From Rothia nasimurium (GTDB lineage: Bacteria; Actinomycetota; Actinomycetes; Actinomycetales; Micrococcaceae): a stretch of 64,000 nucleotides of DNA. Position 1 is the stretch's first letter. Every line of letters starts with the position of its first letter. Below are positions 17,466-24,790 of the stretch, in pieces. Made by a program: the position numbers and the translations under genes. The notes under the pieces are model-generated. The model had not been told where the DNA came from. It did not search any database and was given only the letters and a program-made list of their open reading frames with translations. The DNA lies in assembly GCF_014217215.1 (NCBI RefSeq), contig NZ_CP056080.1:744001-808000 (forward strand), in the 5' to 3' direction.

Positions 17466-18143
17466 ATGACCAGAAAATCAGTCGTCCTGTTCACTAGCCT
17501 TGCCCTGCTAACCCTCACCGCCTGCCAGCAGGAAGAAGCTATTACCCGCGTTGACCCGCAGACCGCTTCGGCAAGTCCTAGTTCAGCATCGCCCAGCCCT
17601 ACCCCCACCATTGAGGCAACCACCGTAACGCCCACTCCTGAGCCGACCCCCGAACCCACCACCGAGGAACCGACTCCTGCGCCGACCCCCGAGGATCCTT
17701 TCCCGGGCACCGTCTTTGCCGAGAACGGCGTTACCTTCTTCGTACCCCAGGACTATGTACAGGATGCCACCCCATCCCAGGCAGAAATTTTCATCTACCA
17801 GTACACCCACTACCGTAGTGCTGACGATGCTGCGGGTCGTTTCATGGTAGGCACCCCCTATAACGATGAGCAGGGGCGTAGCGCCGAAGAGATGGAGAAA
17901 GAAACCGTCGCCCGCCTTACCCCGGCCTGGTCTATCAATGAGACCGTTGAGACCATCAACTACACCCGCGAGGACGGCGTGAACGTCATCCGTTCAGAGG
18001 TACGCTTCGCTTCGAGTAATGCTCCCGGCTACATCTTTACTCTGGATAACGGGCACGAGCTGATGCACGCCGCTATCTTAGTGGACGACGCCAACCCTGA
18101 CTTCGTGAAGAAAATTGAGGATTCTATCGGCTTTGCCTGGTAG
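17466..18143 (+). CDS. Lipoprotein with Pro/Thr-rich linker, unknown domain
   Basis: A 225-residue protein. The signal peptide ends at the lipobox LLTLTAC, so the protein is lipid-anchored outside the membrane. Residues about 35-80 form a flexible Ser/Thr/Pro/Glu linker of the cell-wall-spanning type. The C-terminal 140 residues form a compact domain (FAENGVTFFVPQDYVQD...FIYQYTHYRS...IEDSIGF) that I do not recognise. The ATG at 17466 follows GAAGGAAAC. A bidirectional terminator follows. Confidence 0.65.
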   Translation: MTRKSVVLFTSLALLTLTACQQEEAITRVDPQTASASPSSASPSPTPTIEATTVTPTPEPTPEPTTEEPTPAPTPEDPFPGTVFAENGVTFFVPQDYVQDATPSQAEIFIYQYTHYRSADDAAGRFMVGTPYNDEQGRSAEEMEKETVARLTPAWSINETVETINYTREDGVNVIRSEVRFASSNAPGYIFTLDNGHELMHAAILVDDANPDFVKKIEDSIGFAW

Positions 18144-18167
18144 TAGGCACACCAAAGAAGCCAAAGG

Positions 18168-18205
18168 AGCAGCGGGCGGAACCGGTTCTGGTTCCGCCCG
18201 CTGCT
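18168..18205. terminator. Bidirectional terminator between lipoprotein and tetR genes
   Basis: A perfect 16-bp stem AGCAGCGGGCGGAACC/GGTTCCGCCCGCTGCT with a 6-nt loop, placed between convergent genes. Confidence 0.85.
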
Positions 18206-18245
18206 GTATTTAATTAAGCAACTTCGCTATAAGTTTGTTTCGCTT

Positions 18246-18938
18246 CTAGTCTTCCTCTGTGCTCTCTTCAGGAGTAGCGAGCTCACCGACGCCCTCAGAG
18301 AGGGCAACGAAATCGTCGATATCTTCCTGGGTTGCGTAGGGTACAGGGTGTACGAGCAATTCATTAATACTGGAACGGAAGATGTAGCTAAGGTGGACGG
18401 GGTCTGATCCCTTACCGCCGATAATAGCTTTGGTGGTCAGACCGTAGCTGAGCATGGTCAGCTGGTTAGCCTGCACCTTGATATCGGTTCCTGCCTTAAG
18501 CTGCCCTGCCTCGTCGAGGTGCACCAGCATATCGTAGAAGAAGGCGCGGATACGTTCCAGGCTGGCAGTCGAAATATCCTTAATTTCGGGGGTAGAACGC
18601 AGCTCAGCCAGCATGCCCAGAGTAATAAGGGACACCGCACGAGTACGCGGGGTGAGCGGGATAAAGCGCTCGAGAATTTTCACTGTATTGAGTACGTCTT
18701 GCCCCTGGACATCGACCGCCCGCATACTAGCTTCAGTCTCTAAGCCAATGAGCTCAAGAGCATAGGTAACCAGCTCCACGCGGCTATCAAAAGAGTGGCG
18801 TAGAGAGCCCGTCGAAATACCGGCCTCGGCAGCTACGTTGCGAATGGTGATAGCGCTGACGCCGCGCTCGTTAAGAAGCTTCCAGACCGCCTGTGAGATA
18901 ACCTTCTTACGTTCATCGTGGTCAATGAGTTTGGGCAC
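18246..18938 (-). CDS. TetR-family regulator (downstream member of a pair)
   Basis: A 230-residue protein. The N-terminal helix-turn-helix (residues about 5-52) has VISQAVWKLLNERGVSAITIRNVAAEAGISTGSLRHSF, a clear TetR DNA-binding domain; the rest is a helical ligand-binding domain with an acidic tail. The GTG at 18938 is chosen because AGGAG lies 7 nt upstream and MPKLIDHDERK matches the start of the neighbouring paralogue. It overlaps the upstream tetR gene by 17 nt, so the two are translationally coupled. Confidence 0.85.
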   Translation of the reverse strand: MPKLIDHDERKKVISQAVWKLLNERGVSAITIRNVAAEAGISTGSLRHSFDSRVELVTYALELIGLETEASMRAVDVQGQDVLNTVKILERFIPLTPRTRAVSLITLGMLAELRSTPEIKDISTASLERIRAFFYDMLVHLDEAGQLKAGTDIKVQANQLTMLSYGLTTKAIIGGKGSDPVHLSYIFRSSINELLVHPVPYATQEDIDDFVALSEGVGELATPEESTEED

Positions 18939-19581
18939 TGAAGAACTCCTGACTGAAGTAGTCGAGACCCTGATCCTTAGGGTAGGTGAAGATTTCAAGC
19001 AGGGTCTCGAAGTGGGTGAGTATGGGGGCCATAAGCTCTTCGTCGCTTGCCTCGCCATCGGTGAGCAGATAGAGGCAGTTGATGCCCCACAGTAGAGCTA
19101 CAAGCTTTTCAACTTCGAGGTTGATATCGATATCGTCACGTACAAATCCCTGAGCTCGTAGCTGGCTGAGCAGGAAGCCGTAGGCATAGAGGAAGTCCTG
19201 CTCATGGGACTGTAGGATTTTGGCGATGCCGGGGATTGTTGAGGCATCGGCCAGCATGCCTGCCACTACCGTGATGAAGAGCTTGCCATCCTCAGAAACG
19301 GGGGAGAGCTCCGTGAAGATCTCTTCGAGACTGTAGATCAGCTCGTAGTTAAAGGTACGGCTGGTCAGGGTACGAATGAAACGCTTGCCTACATAATCAA
19401 GAGAAAACTGCATCATCTCTTCATGAGAAGGGAAGACATGGCGTAGCGAGCCGGTGGGTATACCGGCTTCAGCAGCTACGGTACGCACCGAGACACCGCG
19501 GACACCTTCACGGGCTAGCACCGCCCAGACCGCCTGGGCGATTTCTTGTTTTCGTTCTTCGTGGTTGATGAGTTTTGGCAC
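18922..19581 (-). CDS. TetR-family regulator (upstream member of a pair)
   Basis: A 219-residue protein whose N-terminus MPKLINHEERKQEIAQAVWAVLAREGVRGVSVRTVAAEAGIPTGSLRHVF is a TetR helix-turn-helix closely similar to that of the overlapping downstream gene, so the pair arose by duplication; the effector domains have diverged more. It starts 93 nt after the end of the UvrA-like ATPase gene on the same strand. An inverted repeat TCCTGA/TCAGGA at about 19628-19644 lies upstream of its start and could be an operator. Heterodimer formation is possible but unproven. Confidence 0.87.
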   Translation of the reverse strand: MPKLINHEERKQEIAQAVWAVLAREGVRGVSVRTVAAEAGIPTGSLRHVFPSHEEMMQFSLDYVGKRFIRTLTSRTFNYELIYSLEEIFTELSPVSEDGKLFITVVAGMLADASTIPGIAKILQSHEQDFLYAYGFLLSQLRAQGFVRDDIDINLEVEKLVALLWGINCLYLLTDGEASDEELMAPILTHFETLLEIFTYPKDQGLDYFSQEFFSAQTH

Positions 19582-19626
19582 AGTTTAACTTTAGGTGATG
19601 GTGTGGTTACTAAATGTTGGGCACTG

Positions 19627-19645
19627 TCCTGAATCCGTCAGGATA
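19627..19645. promoter_or_regulatory. Inverted repeat upstream of the tetR pair
   Basis: TCCTGA and TCAGGA, separated by about 5 nt, lie in the 93-nt gap between the UvrA-like gene and the first tetR gene. The position and symmetry suit a TetR operator. The lack of a T-tract makes a terminator less likely. Confidence 0.35.
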
Positions 19646-19674
19646 ACGAATAAATTGATGGAGCGCAGGGAAAC

Positions 19675-22038
19675 CTAGGACGCTAGGTAGGCAGCTAGGT
19701 GCTCCCCAGTGAGGGTGCCTGCGGCAGCAAGCTGTGCAGGTGTGCCCTCAAACACGATTGTACCGCCACCGTGGCCGGCCTCGGGGCCAACGTCAATAAT
19801 GTGGTCAGAATGGGCGATGACTGCCTGGTGGTGTTCGATGCAGAGCACGGTGGTTCCGGCGTCAACCAGCTGATCGAGCAGAGTAAGGAACTGCTGAATG
19901 TCGGCCAGGTGCAGGCCGGTGGTGGGTTCGTCGAAGATGTAGATTCCGCCGGGTTCTGCCATGTGGGTGGCGAGTTTGATGCGCTGGCGCTCGCCGCCGG
20001 AGAGGGTGGAGAGGGGCTGGCCGAGGGTGATGTAGCCCAGGCCCACATCGACGAGACGCTGCAGGATTTTGGTGGCGGCGGCCAGTTTGGTGTCTTTGGC
20101 ACTGAAGAAGGTGAGGGCATCGGCAGCAGAGAGGGCCAGAACATCGCTGATGTTCTTGTTGCCCAGGCGGTATTCGAGCACGCCGGGGGAGAAGCGTTTG
20201 CCCTCGCATGCCTCACAGATGGCGGTGGATTTTTCCATGAAGCCCAGCTGGGTTTCAATCACGCCGGTGCCCTTACACTCGGGGCAAGCGCCTTCAGAGT
20301 TGGCGGAGAAGAGGGCGGGCTTGACCCCGTTGGCCTTGGCGAAGGCCTTGCGGATAGGTTCGAGCAGGCCTGTGTAGGTAGCCGGGTTGGAACGGCGCGA
20401 GCCCTTGATAGGGGCCTGGTCGATGTAGATGATGCGCTCTTCGCTATCTGCCTGCTGCTCGAGGAGCTCGGTAATCAGGGAGGATTTACCAGACCCGGCA
20501 ACGCCGGTGAAGGTGGTCAGGACGCCGGTGGGCACGGCCACCGAGACATTTTTGAGGTTGTTGCGGGTTGCGTGAGCAACCTGCAGGGCCCCGGTAGCCG
20601 GGCGGACGGTGTCCTTAAGTCCCTGCCGATCGTAGAAATGGCGGGAGGTGACGGTATCTGCCTGCTTGAGCCCCTCGAAGGCCCCAGCGTAGACCACGGT
20701 GCCACCGGCGCCCCCGGCGGCCGGGCCCATATCGATAATATGGTCGGCAATGGCGATGGTCTCAGGCTTATGCTCTACCACCAGCACGGTGTTGCCGCGG
20801 TCGCGCAGGCGCAGCAGAAGCTCGTTCATCTTGGTGACGTCGTGGGGGTGCAGGCCCGCAGTGGGCTCGTCAAAGACATAGGTGACGTCGGTGAGCGGGG
20901 AACCCAGGTGGCGTACCATCTTGGCGCGCTGGGCCTCACCACCTGAGAGCGAGGAGGCAGAGCGGGAGAGGGCAATGTAGCCCAGGCCGATGGTGACCAT
21001 AGAGTCGAGCAGGTGCTCCAGCGCAGCGAGTAGGGGAGCGACCTCGGGGATGTCCTGCTCCCGCACCCAGGTGAGCAGGTCGGTCACCTGCATGTCGCAG
21101 AGCTCAGCAATGTTCACCCCGTTGACCTTGGATGCCAAGGCAGCCTGTGACAGGCGGGTGCCGCCGCAGTCAGGGCAGGGGACAAAAGTGACCGCCCGGT
21201 CAACAAAAGCGCGAATATGGGCCTGCATACCCTCCTTATCCTTGGAGAGCATAGACTTCTCGATGCGGGGCACCAGACCCTCATAGGTCATGTTGATACC
21301 CGCAATTTTCATCTTGGTGGGCTCTTTATACAGGAAATCGGCGCGCTGCTGCTCGGTGAAATCCTTGACCGGAATATCGGTGGGGTAGAGACCCGACTCC
21401 TTGTAGAGGCGGGCGGACCAGCCACTGGTGGAGAAACCTGGAACCTTGAAGAAGCTCTCATCCTCCATAGTCAGGTTCTCATCAAAGAGCTCAGTCAGGT
21501 CATTCTGGCTGGTACGGCCCAGACCCTCACAGCGGTTGCACATACCGCCGGTACGGGAGAAAGTAACGTGTTCGGCCTTGCCATCGCCCACCTTGCGTGC
21601 CCCGGTACCCTGCACGGTTGCCTGGTTGAAAGAAAAGGCGGTGGGGGAGCCTAGATTCGGGGTGCCCACACGGGCAAAGAGCATACGGAGCATGGGCAGA
21701 GCATCGGTTGCGGTACCCACCGTCGAGCGGGGGTTAGCCCCCAGGCGCTCCTGATTGACGATAATAGCGCTGGTCAGCCCCTCAATCGCATCGACATCGG
21801 GCCGATCCTGATGCGGCATAAAACCCTGCACAAAAGCCGAATAGGTTTCATTAATAAGACGCTGAGACTCAGCTGCCACCACACCAAAAGCCAAGGAGGA
21901 CTTACCCGACCCCGACACGCCGGTAAAGACCGTCAGACGGCGCTTAGGAATCTCAACCGAAACATTCTTGAGATTATTATTGCGGGCACCCGTAATACGA
22001 ATAGTCTGATGGGAATCAGCGGCGTGAGCAGTGGACAC
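19675..22038 (-). CDS. Class II UvrA-like ABC ATPase (DrrC-type)
   Basis: A 787-residue soluble ABC ATPase with two nucleotide-binding halves: Walker A GVSGSGKSS near residue 40 and GVAGSGKSS near residue 515; signature motifs SLSGGEAQR and TLSGGERQR; zinc-finger cysteine pairs CNRC, CPDC, CPEC and CEAC. At 787 residues it is shorter than housekeeping UvrA (about 950) and lacks much of the UvrB-binding insertion. This size and plan match UvrA2/DrrC proteins, linked to resistance to DNA-intercalating drugs in producers such as those of daunorubicin. Two tetR genes follow on the same strand, suggesting drug-responsive control. Drug resistance is inferred from family and context. Confidence 0.85.
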   Translation of the reverse strand: MSTAHAADSHQTIRITGARNNNLKNVSVEIPKRRLTVFTGVSGSGKSSLAFGVVAAESQRLINETYSAFVQGFMPHQDRPDVDAIEGLTSAIIVNQERLGANPRSTVGTATDALPMLRMLFARVGTPNLGSPTAFSFNQATVQGTGARKVGDGKAEHVTFSRTGGMCNRCEGLGRTSQNDLTELFDENLTMEDESFFKVPGFSTSGWSARLYKESGLYPTDIPVKDFTEQQRADFLYKEPTKMKIAGINMTYEGLVPRIEKSMLSKDKEGMQAHIRAFVDRAVTFVPCPDCGGTRLSQAALASKVNGVNIAELCDMQVTDLLTWVREQDIPEVAPLLAALEHLLDSMVTIGLGYIALSRSASSLSGGEAQRAKMVRHLGSPLTDVTYVFDEPTAGLHPHDVTKMNELLLRLRDRGNTVLVVEHKPETIAIADHIIDMGPAAGGAGGTVVYAGAFEGLKQADTVTSRHFYDRQGLKDTVRPATGALQVAHATRNNLKNVSVAVPTGVLTTFTGVAGSGKSSLITELLEQQADSEERIIYIDQAPIKGSRRSNPATYTGLLEPIRKAFAKANGVKPALFSANSEGACPECKGTGVIETQLGFMEKSTAICEACEGKRFSPGVLEYRLGNKNISDVLALSAADALTFFSAKDTKLAAATKILQRLVDVGLGYITLGQPLSTLSGGERQRIKLATHMAEPGGIYIFDEPTTGLHLADIQQFLTLLDQLVDAGTTVLCIEHHQAVIAHSDHIIDVGPEAGHGGGTIVFEGTPAQLAAAGTLTGEHLAAYLAS

Positions 22039-22168
22039 GAAATCTCCCTAAAATGCGAAAATAAGCTGCACACCAGTCTATCGAACCGCCCACCCCGGCT
22101 AAGACCTACGGTTCCCCGCACAGCGCAACACCTTGCACCACCCCGGTTGCCTGCGCCACAATACAACT

Positions 22169-22663
22169 ATGGCTACTACACATCTTGAAGGCAATGACGT
22201 ACAGACCGTAGGCGACCTGCCCGCCGTAGGTTCCACAGCACCCGCATTCACCCTGGTGGGCACCGACCTTGACGCAGTCAGCTCAGACTCATTCGAGGGT
22301 AAGAACCTGGTCCTCAACATCTTCCCCTCCATCGACACCGGCGTCTGCGCCACCTCCGTCCGCAAATTCAACGAAGAAGCATCCAAGCTCGAGAACACCA
22401 CCGTCGTGTGCATCTCCAAGGACCTGCCCTTCGCCCTGGGCCGTTTCTGCGGCGCTGAAGGCATCGAAAACGTTGTCTCAGCCTCAGCCTTCCGCGACTC
22501 CTTCGGCGAAGACTACGGCGTAACCATGGCCGACGGCCCCCTGGCCGGCCTGCTAGCCCGCTCCGTTGTCGTTGTCAACGCCGCCGGCGAAATCGTCTAC
22601 ACCCAGCTCGTCGACGAAATCACCATCGAGCCCGACTACGACGCCGCGCTCGCAGCTCTCTAA
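22169..22663 (+). CDS. tpx: Thiol peroxidase Tpx
   Basis: A 164-residue atypical 2-Cys peroxiredoxin. The peroxidatic Cys lies in [20 protein letters not shown] (near residue 60) and the resolving Cys in [17 protein letters not shown] (near residue 93), matching Tpx spacing. It reduces peroxides using thioredoxin in the cytoplasm. The start is the ATG at 22169 (MATTHLEGN); an upstream ATG at 22133 gives a non-homologous extension. Two copies of a dispersed structured repeat lie between this gene and azlD. Confidence 0.92.
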   Translation: MATTHLEGNDVQTVGDLPAVGSTAPAFTLVGTDLDAVSSDSFEGKNLVLNIFPSIDTGVCATSVRKFNEEASKLENTTVVCISKDLPFALGRFCGAEGIENVVSASAFRDSFGEDYGVTMADGPLAGLLARSVVVVNAAGEIVYTQLVDEITIEPDYDAALAAL

Positions 22664-22679
22664 AACCAACATCACTTAC

Positions 22680-22790
22680 GCGGTGGGTATATCCCTGCCG
22701 CCTGCTGACCCTCTCCCAGCTCGCGCTGGGGCGCTCGCTGGGATTCATGCCAGCCCCAAGCCAGCAGGCTTTCAGGGATATACCCACCGC
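22680..22790 (-). repeat. Structured dispersed element, copy D1
   Basis: Reads on the minus strand. The outer arms, 22680-22697 and 22773-22790, are perfectly complementary over 18 bp (GCGGTGGGTATATCCCTG and its complement). The core at 22700-22769 has an inner stem GCCTGCTG/CAGCAGGC, the conserved strand GGGGCTGGCATGAAT, and a terminal hairpin CCCA-GC-GA-GCGC-CCCA-GCGC-GA-GC-TGGG with tandem GA/GA. It begins 17 nt after the tpx stop. Confidence 0.85.
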
Positions 22791-22815
22791 TGTGTGCAGG
22801 GGCTGGGCGCAGCTA

Positions 22816-22923
22816 GGTAGGGGCGGGCATATCATAAGCCGATTGGATGGGGCTGGCGTGAATCGCACGCGAGCTTGCGAGCCTGCGAGAGGATCGATCG
22901 GCGAGGATATGCCCGCCCCTACC
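22816..22923 (+). repeat. Structured dispersed element, copy D2
   Basis: Reads on the plus strand, head to head with copy D1 and 25 nt from it. The outer arms, 22816-22833 and 22906-22923, pair perfectly over 18 bp (GGTAGGGGCGGGCATATC and its complement). The core at 22838-22902 has the inner stem GCCGAT/ATCGGC, the variant strand GGGGCTGGCGTGAAT, and the hairpin CGCA-C-GC-GA-GC-TT-GC-GA-GC-C-TGCG. It ends 8 nt before the azlD stop codon. Confidence 0.85.
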
Positions 22924-22931
22924 ATTTGTCT

Positions 22932-23258
22932 CTAGAGCACCCAGTTAGCAAGTACCACGCAGGTTGCTGTGCCCACGATGAGGGAGAGCGCCAGGTTCTT
23001 CCGCCACAGGTGGGTAGCAACAGTTACCACAGCCCCTGCCAGGTAGGGCAGGGCTGTCTCGCGGGAAGAGTAGTCGATTTCTGCCATCACGTAGAAGCCT
23101 AGGCAGATGATGGCGCCCATGGGCAGCCAGGCTGCCAGGTTAGCAACCAGAGCTGAACTCTTGAGCACGGACTTCACACCGAAGGGAATCAGGCGCAGGG
23201 CGAAGGTGATGCCGGCGGCCAGGAAAATAGCGGAAAGAATGTAACCGGTGCTAGGCAC
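22932..23258 (-). CDS. azlD: AzlD-type branched-chain amino-acid exporter subunit
   Basis: A 108-residue protein with about four membrane segments, the usual AzlD size. The start is the GTG at 23258, with GGAGG 7 nt upstream; the longer frame begins with an implausible Pro-rich stretch. Its first 8 nt overlap the end of azlC (GTGCCTAG), so the pair is translationally coupled. AzlC and AzlD (like BrnF and BrnE in corynebacteria) jointly export branched-chain amino acids or methionine. No Lrp-type regulator gene lies next to it. Confidence 0.87.
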   Translation of the reverse strand: MPSTGYILSAIFLAAGITFALRLIPFGVKSVLKSSALVANLAAWLPMGAIICLGFYVMAEIDYSSRETALPYLAGAVVTVATHLWRKNLALSLIVGTATCVVLANWVL

Positions 23259-24132
23259 GGGGAGCCTCCTTGGCGGGGGTGGTGGCACGCTGGGCGGCAA
23301 GGTGACGGATCATGAGCAGGACCACCAGGGTCAGCAGGGACACCAGCAGCATAGAATGCGGGGCGAGGACGATGGCCGTCAGCGAGGCGGCGACCGCAAG
23401 GGACGCTGTGATCCGGTCCTTGACCGCCCGGTAGGCGTCGATAGAGAGCACCAGGAACATACCGGTCATCACGAAGTCAACGCCCTCTAAATGGGAGAGG
23501 AAAGTGGCTCCCAGAATCACGCCCAGAGTGGAACCACCCCACCAGGAGAGCCAGAGCACCACAGAAACCGTCATGATGCGGGAGCTACGAAAATTCTGCG
23601 ACCCCGGGGCGGTATTCAGGGCGTATGCCTCGTCGCAGAGCATATACACAGCCAGGGCCTTAGCTAGGTTTCCCTTGACGTTCTGCAGGGGATAGGAGAT
23701 GCCGTAAACCAGGTGCCGGGCATTCATCAGCAGGGTCGTGGAAGCAATTAGGCTCAGCGGCGCAGCGGCGGCAATCATGCCCACCAGCAGGAACTCCACC
23801 GACCCGGCAAAGACAATAGCTGAGAGAGCAGGGGCAACCCACCAGGGCAGGCCCACCGAAGCGACCAGCACGCCCAGCCCCATGCCCATGACCACAAAGC
23901 CGATGCAGAGAACACCAGCGACGCGCAGGCCTTCCTTGAAGCCGCTCTCGCCGGGCAGCTGGCTGATGTGTTCTCCTGCAATAGGGGCGGACGCCGTCGC
24001 CCTGCTGGCGGGGCCCGGCAGGTTGGTAGGGGTAGAAGGCGCTGAGAGCTGACCTGTATCTGGGCTGGTGTGGTGCATAGCCATAAGCTTAGATAAAACT
24101 AGAGGAACTCCAATTTTCTGATCAGTATGCAA
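23251..24132 (-). CDS. azlC: AzlC-type branched-chain amino-acid exporter large subunit
   Basis: A 293-residue membrane protein. After about 60 hydrophilic residues come several membrane segments; WVAPALSAIVFAGSVEFLLVGM and LLMNARHLVYGISYPLQ are AzlC signatures. It pairs with AzlD to export branched-chain amino acids. The start is a TTG at 24132: GGAGG lies exactly 7 nt upstream, while the ATGs at 24084 and 24078 have no ribosome site. The N-terminal tail is longer than usual as a result. Confidence 0.87.
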   Translation of the reverse strand: MHTDQKIGVPLVLSKLMAMHHTSPDTGQLSAPSTPTNLPGPASRATASAPIAGEHISQLPGESGFKEGLRVAGVLCIGFVVMGMGLGVLVASVGLPWWVAPALSAIVFAGSVEFLLVGMIAAAAPLSLIASTTLLMNARHLVYGISYPLQNVKGNLAKALAVYMLCDEAYALNTAPGSQNFRSSRIMTVSVVLWLSWWGGSTLGVILGATFLSHLEGVDFVMTGMFLVLSIDAYRAVKDRITASLAVAASLTAIVLAPHSMLLVSLLTLVVLLMIRHLAAQRATTPAKEAPRA

Positions 24133-24220
24133 CTGCTTGCCTCCTCAGAAATAAAACCCGTGCTGGCGCCGTTACCCGGGTACCGGCGTCCGCACCCCCA
24201 CCCCACAGTAAGGAAGAACC

Positions 24221-24676
24221 ATGACCGACAAGACCACCCGCACCGAAGACCCCAACTACCGCGCCGTGACCGTCGAGCGGGTCGCCTCCCGCCACTACCG
24301 CGCCACCAACGCCAAAGGCGACACCCTCGACTTCGGCCAGGGCGAAGGCCTGCTCACCCCCGTCGAACTGCTCCTAGCCGCTATCGCTGGCTGCTCCGCC
24401 ATCGACGTCGATGTGGTCACCGGCCGCAAATCAGAACCCGAAACCTTCACCGTGCACTCATCGGGCATCCGCCAGGTGGACGAGAACAAGGCCGTCAGCC
24501 TCGACGACATCGAAGTCAGCTTCAACGTGCGCTTTCCCGCCACCGAAGAGGGCGAAAAAGCCCGCTCCATGGTCGACCGCCTGATCAAACTCTCTGCCGA
24601 AAAAGACTGCACCGTCTCCCGCACCGTCGAACACGGCGCGTCCGTCACCTTCATCAACGAAGATAAGCAGAGCTAA
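24221..24676 (+). CDS. OsmC/Ohr-family peroxide-detoxifying protein
   Basis: A 151-residue OsmC-fold protein. Two conserved cysteines, in LLAAIAGCSAIDVD (near residue 58) and AEKDCTVSRTV (near residue 126), are the redox pair that reduces organic hydroperoxides in this family. It belongs to the broader OsmC group rather than clearly to Ohr. The ATG at 24221 has AAGGAAG upstream. It precedes the lysP-like permease by 114 nt, a gap that holds a leader hairpin. Confidence 0.85.
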   Translation: MTDKTTRTEDPNYRAVTVERVASRHYRATNAKGDTLDFGQGEGLLTPVELLLAAIAGCSAIDVDVVTGRKSEPETFTVHSSGIRQVDENKAVSLDDIEVSFNVRFPATEEGEKARSMVDRLIKLSAEKDCTVSRTVEHGASVTFINEDKQS

Positions 24677-24710
24677 ATCACTCTGCCTACCCGGGGGTAC
24701 GGGGCGCTCG

Positions 24711-24774
24711 CGGTGGTAATCTGAAATTTGCCTTATGCCCCCTAAGCAAAACTGTTGGGGGCTCATTACCACCG
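24711..24774 (+). promoter_or_regulatory. Nested hairpin leader upstream of the permease gene
   Basis: A perfect 10-bp outer stem CGGTGGTAAT/ATTACCACCG (24711-24720 and 24765-24774) encloses an inner 6-bp stem GCCCCC/GGGGGC (24737-24742 and 24757-24762) with a 14-nt loop and an unpaired 5' internal strand. It ends 16 nt before the ATG at 24791, where a regulatory leader would sit. It matches no riboswitch class I can recall and has no T-tract. Confidence 0.5.
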
Positions 24775-24790
24775 AAAGTAGCAGCACACT

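Noticed and set aside
19699-20946. A 415-codon open frame on the plus strand, antisense to the UvrA-like gene.
   Set aside because: It is a mirror of the highly G+C-rich coding strand: low-complexity Gly/Val/Asp-rich, no domain, no ribosome site. The minus-strand ABC ATPase fully explains this DNA.
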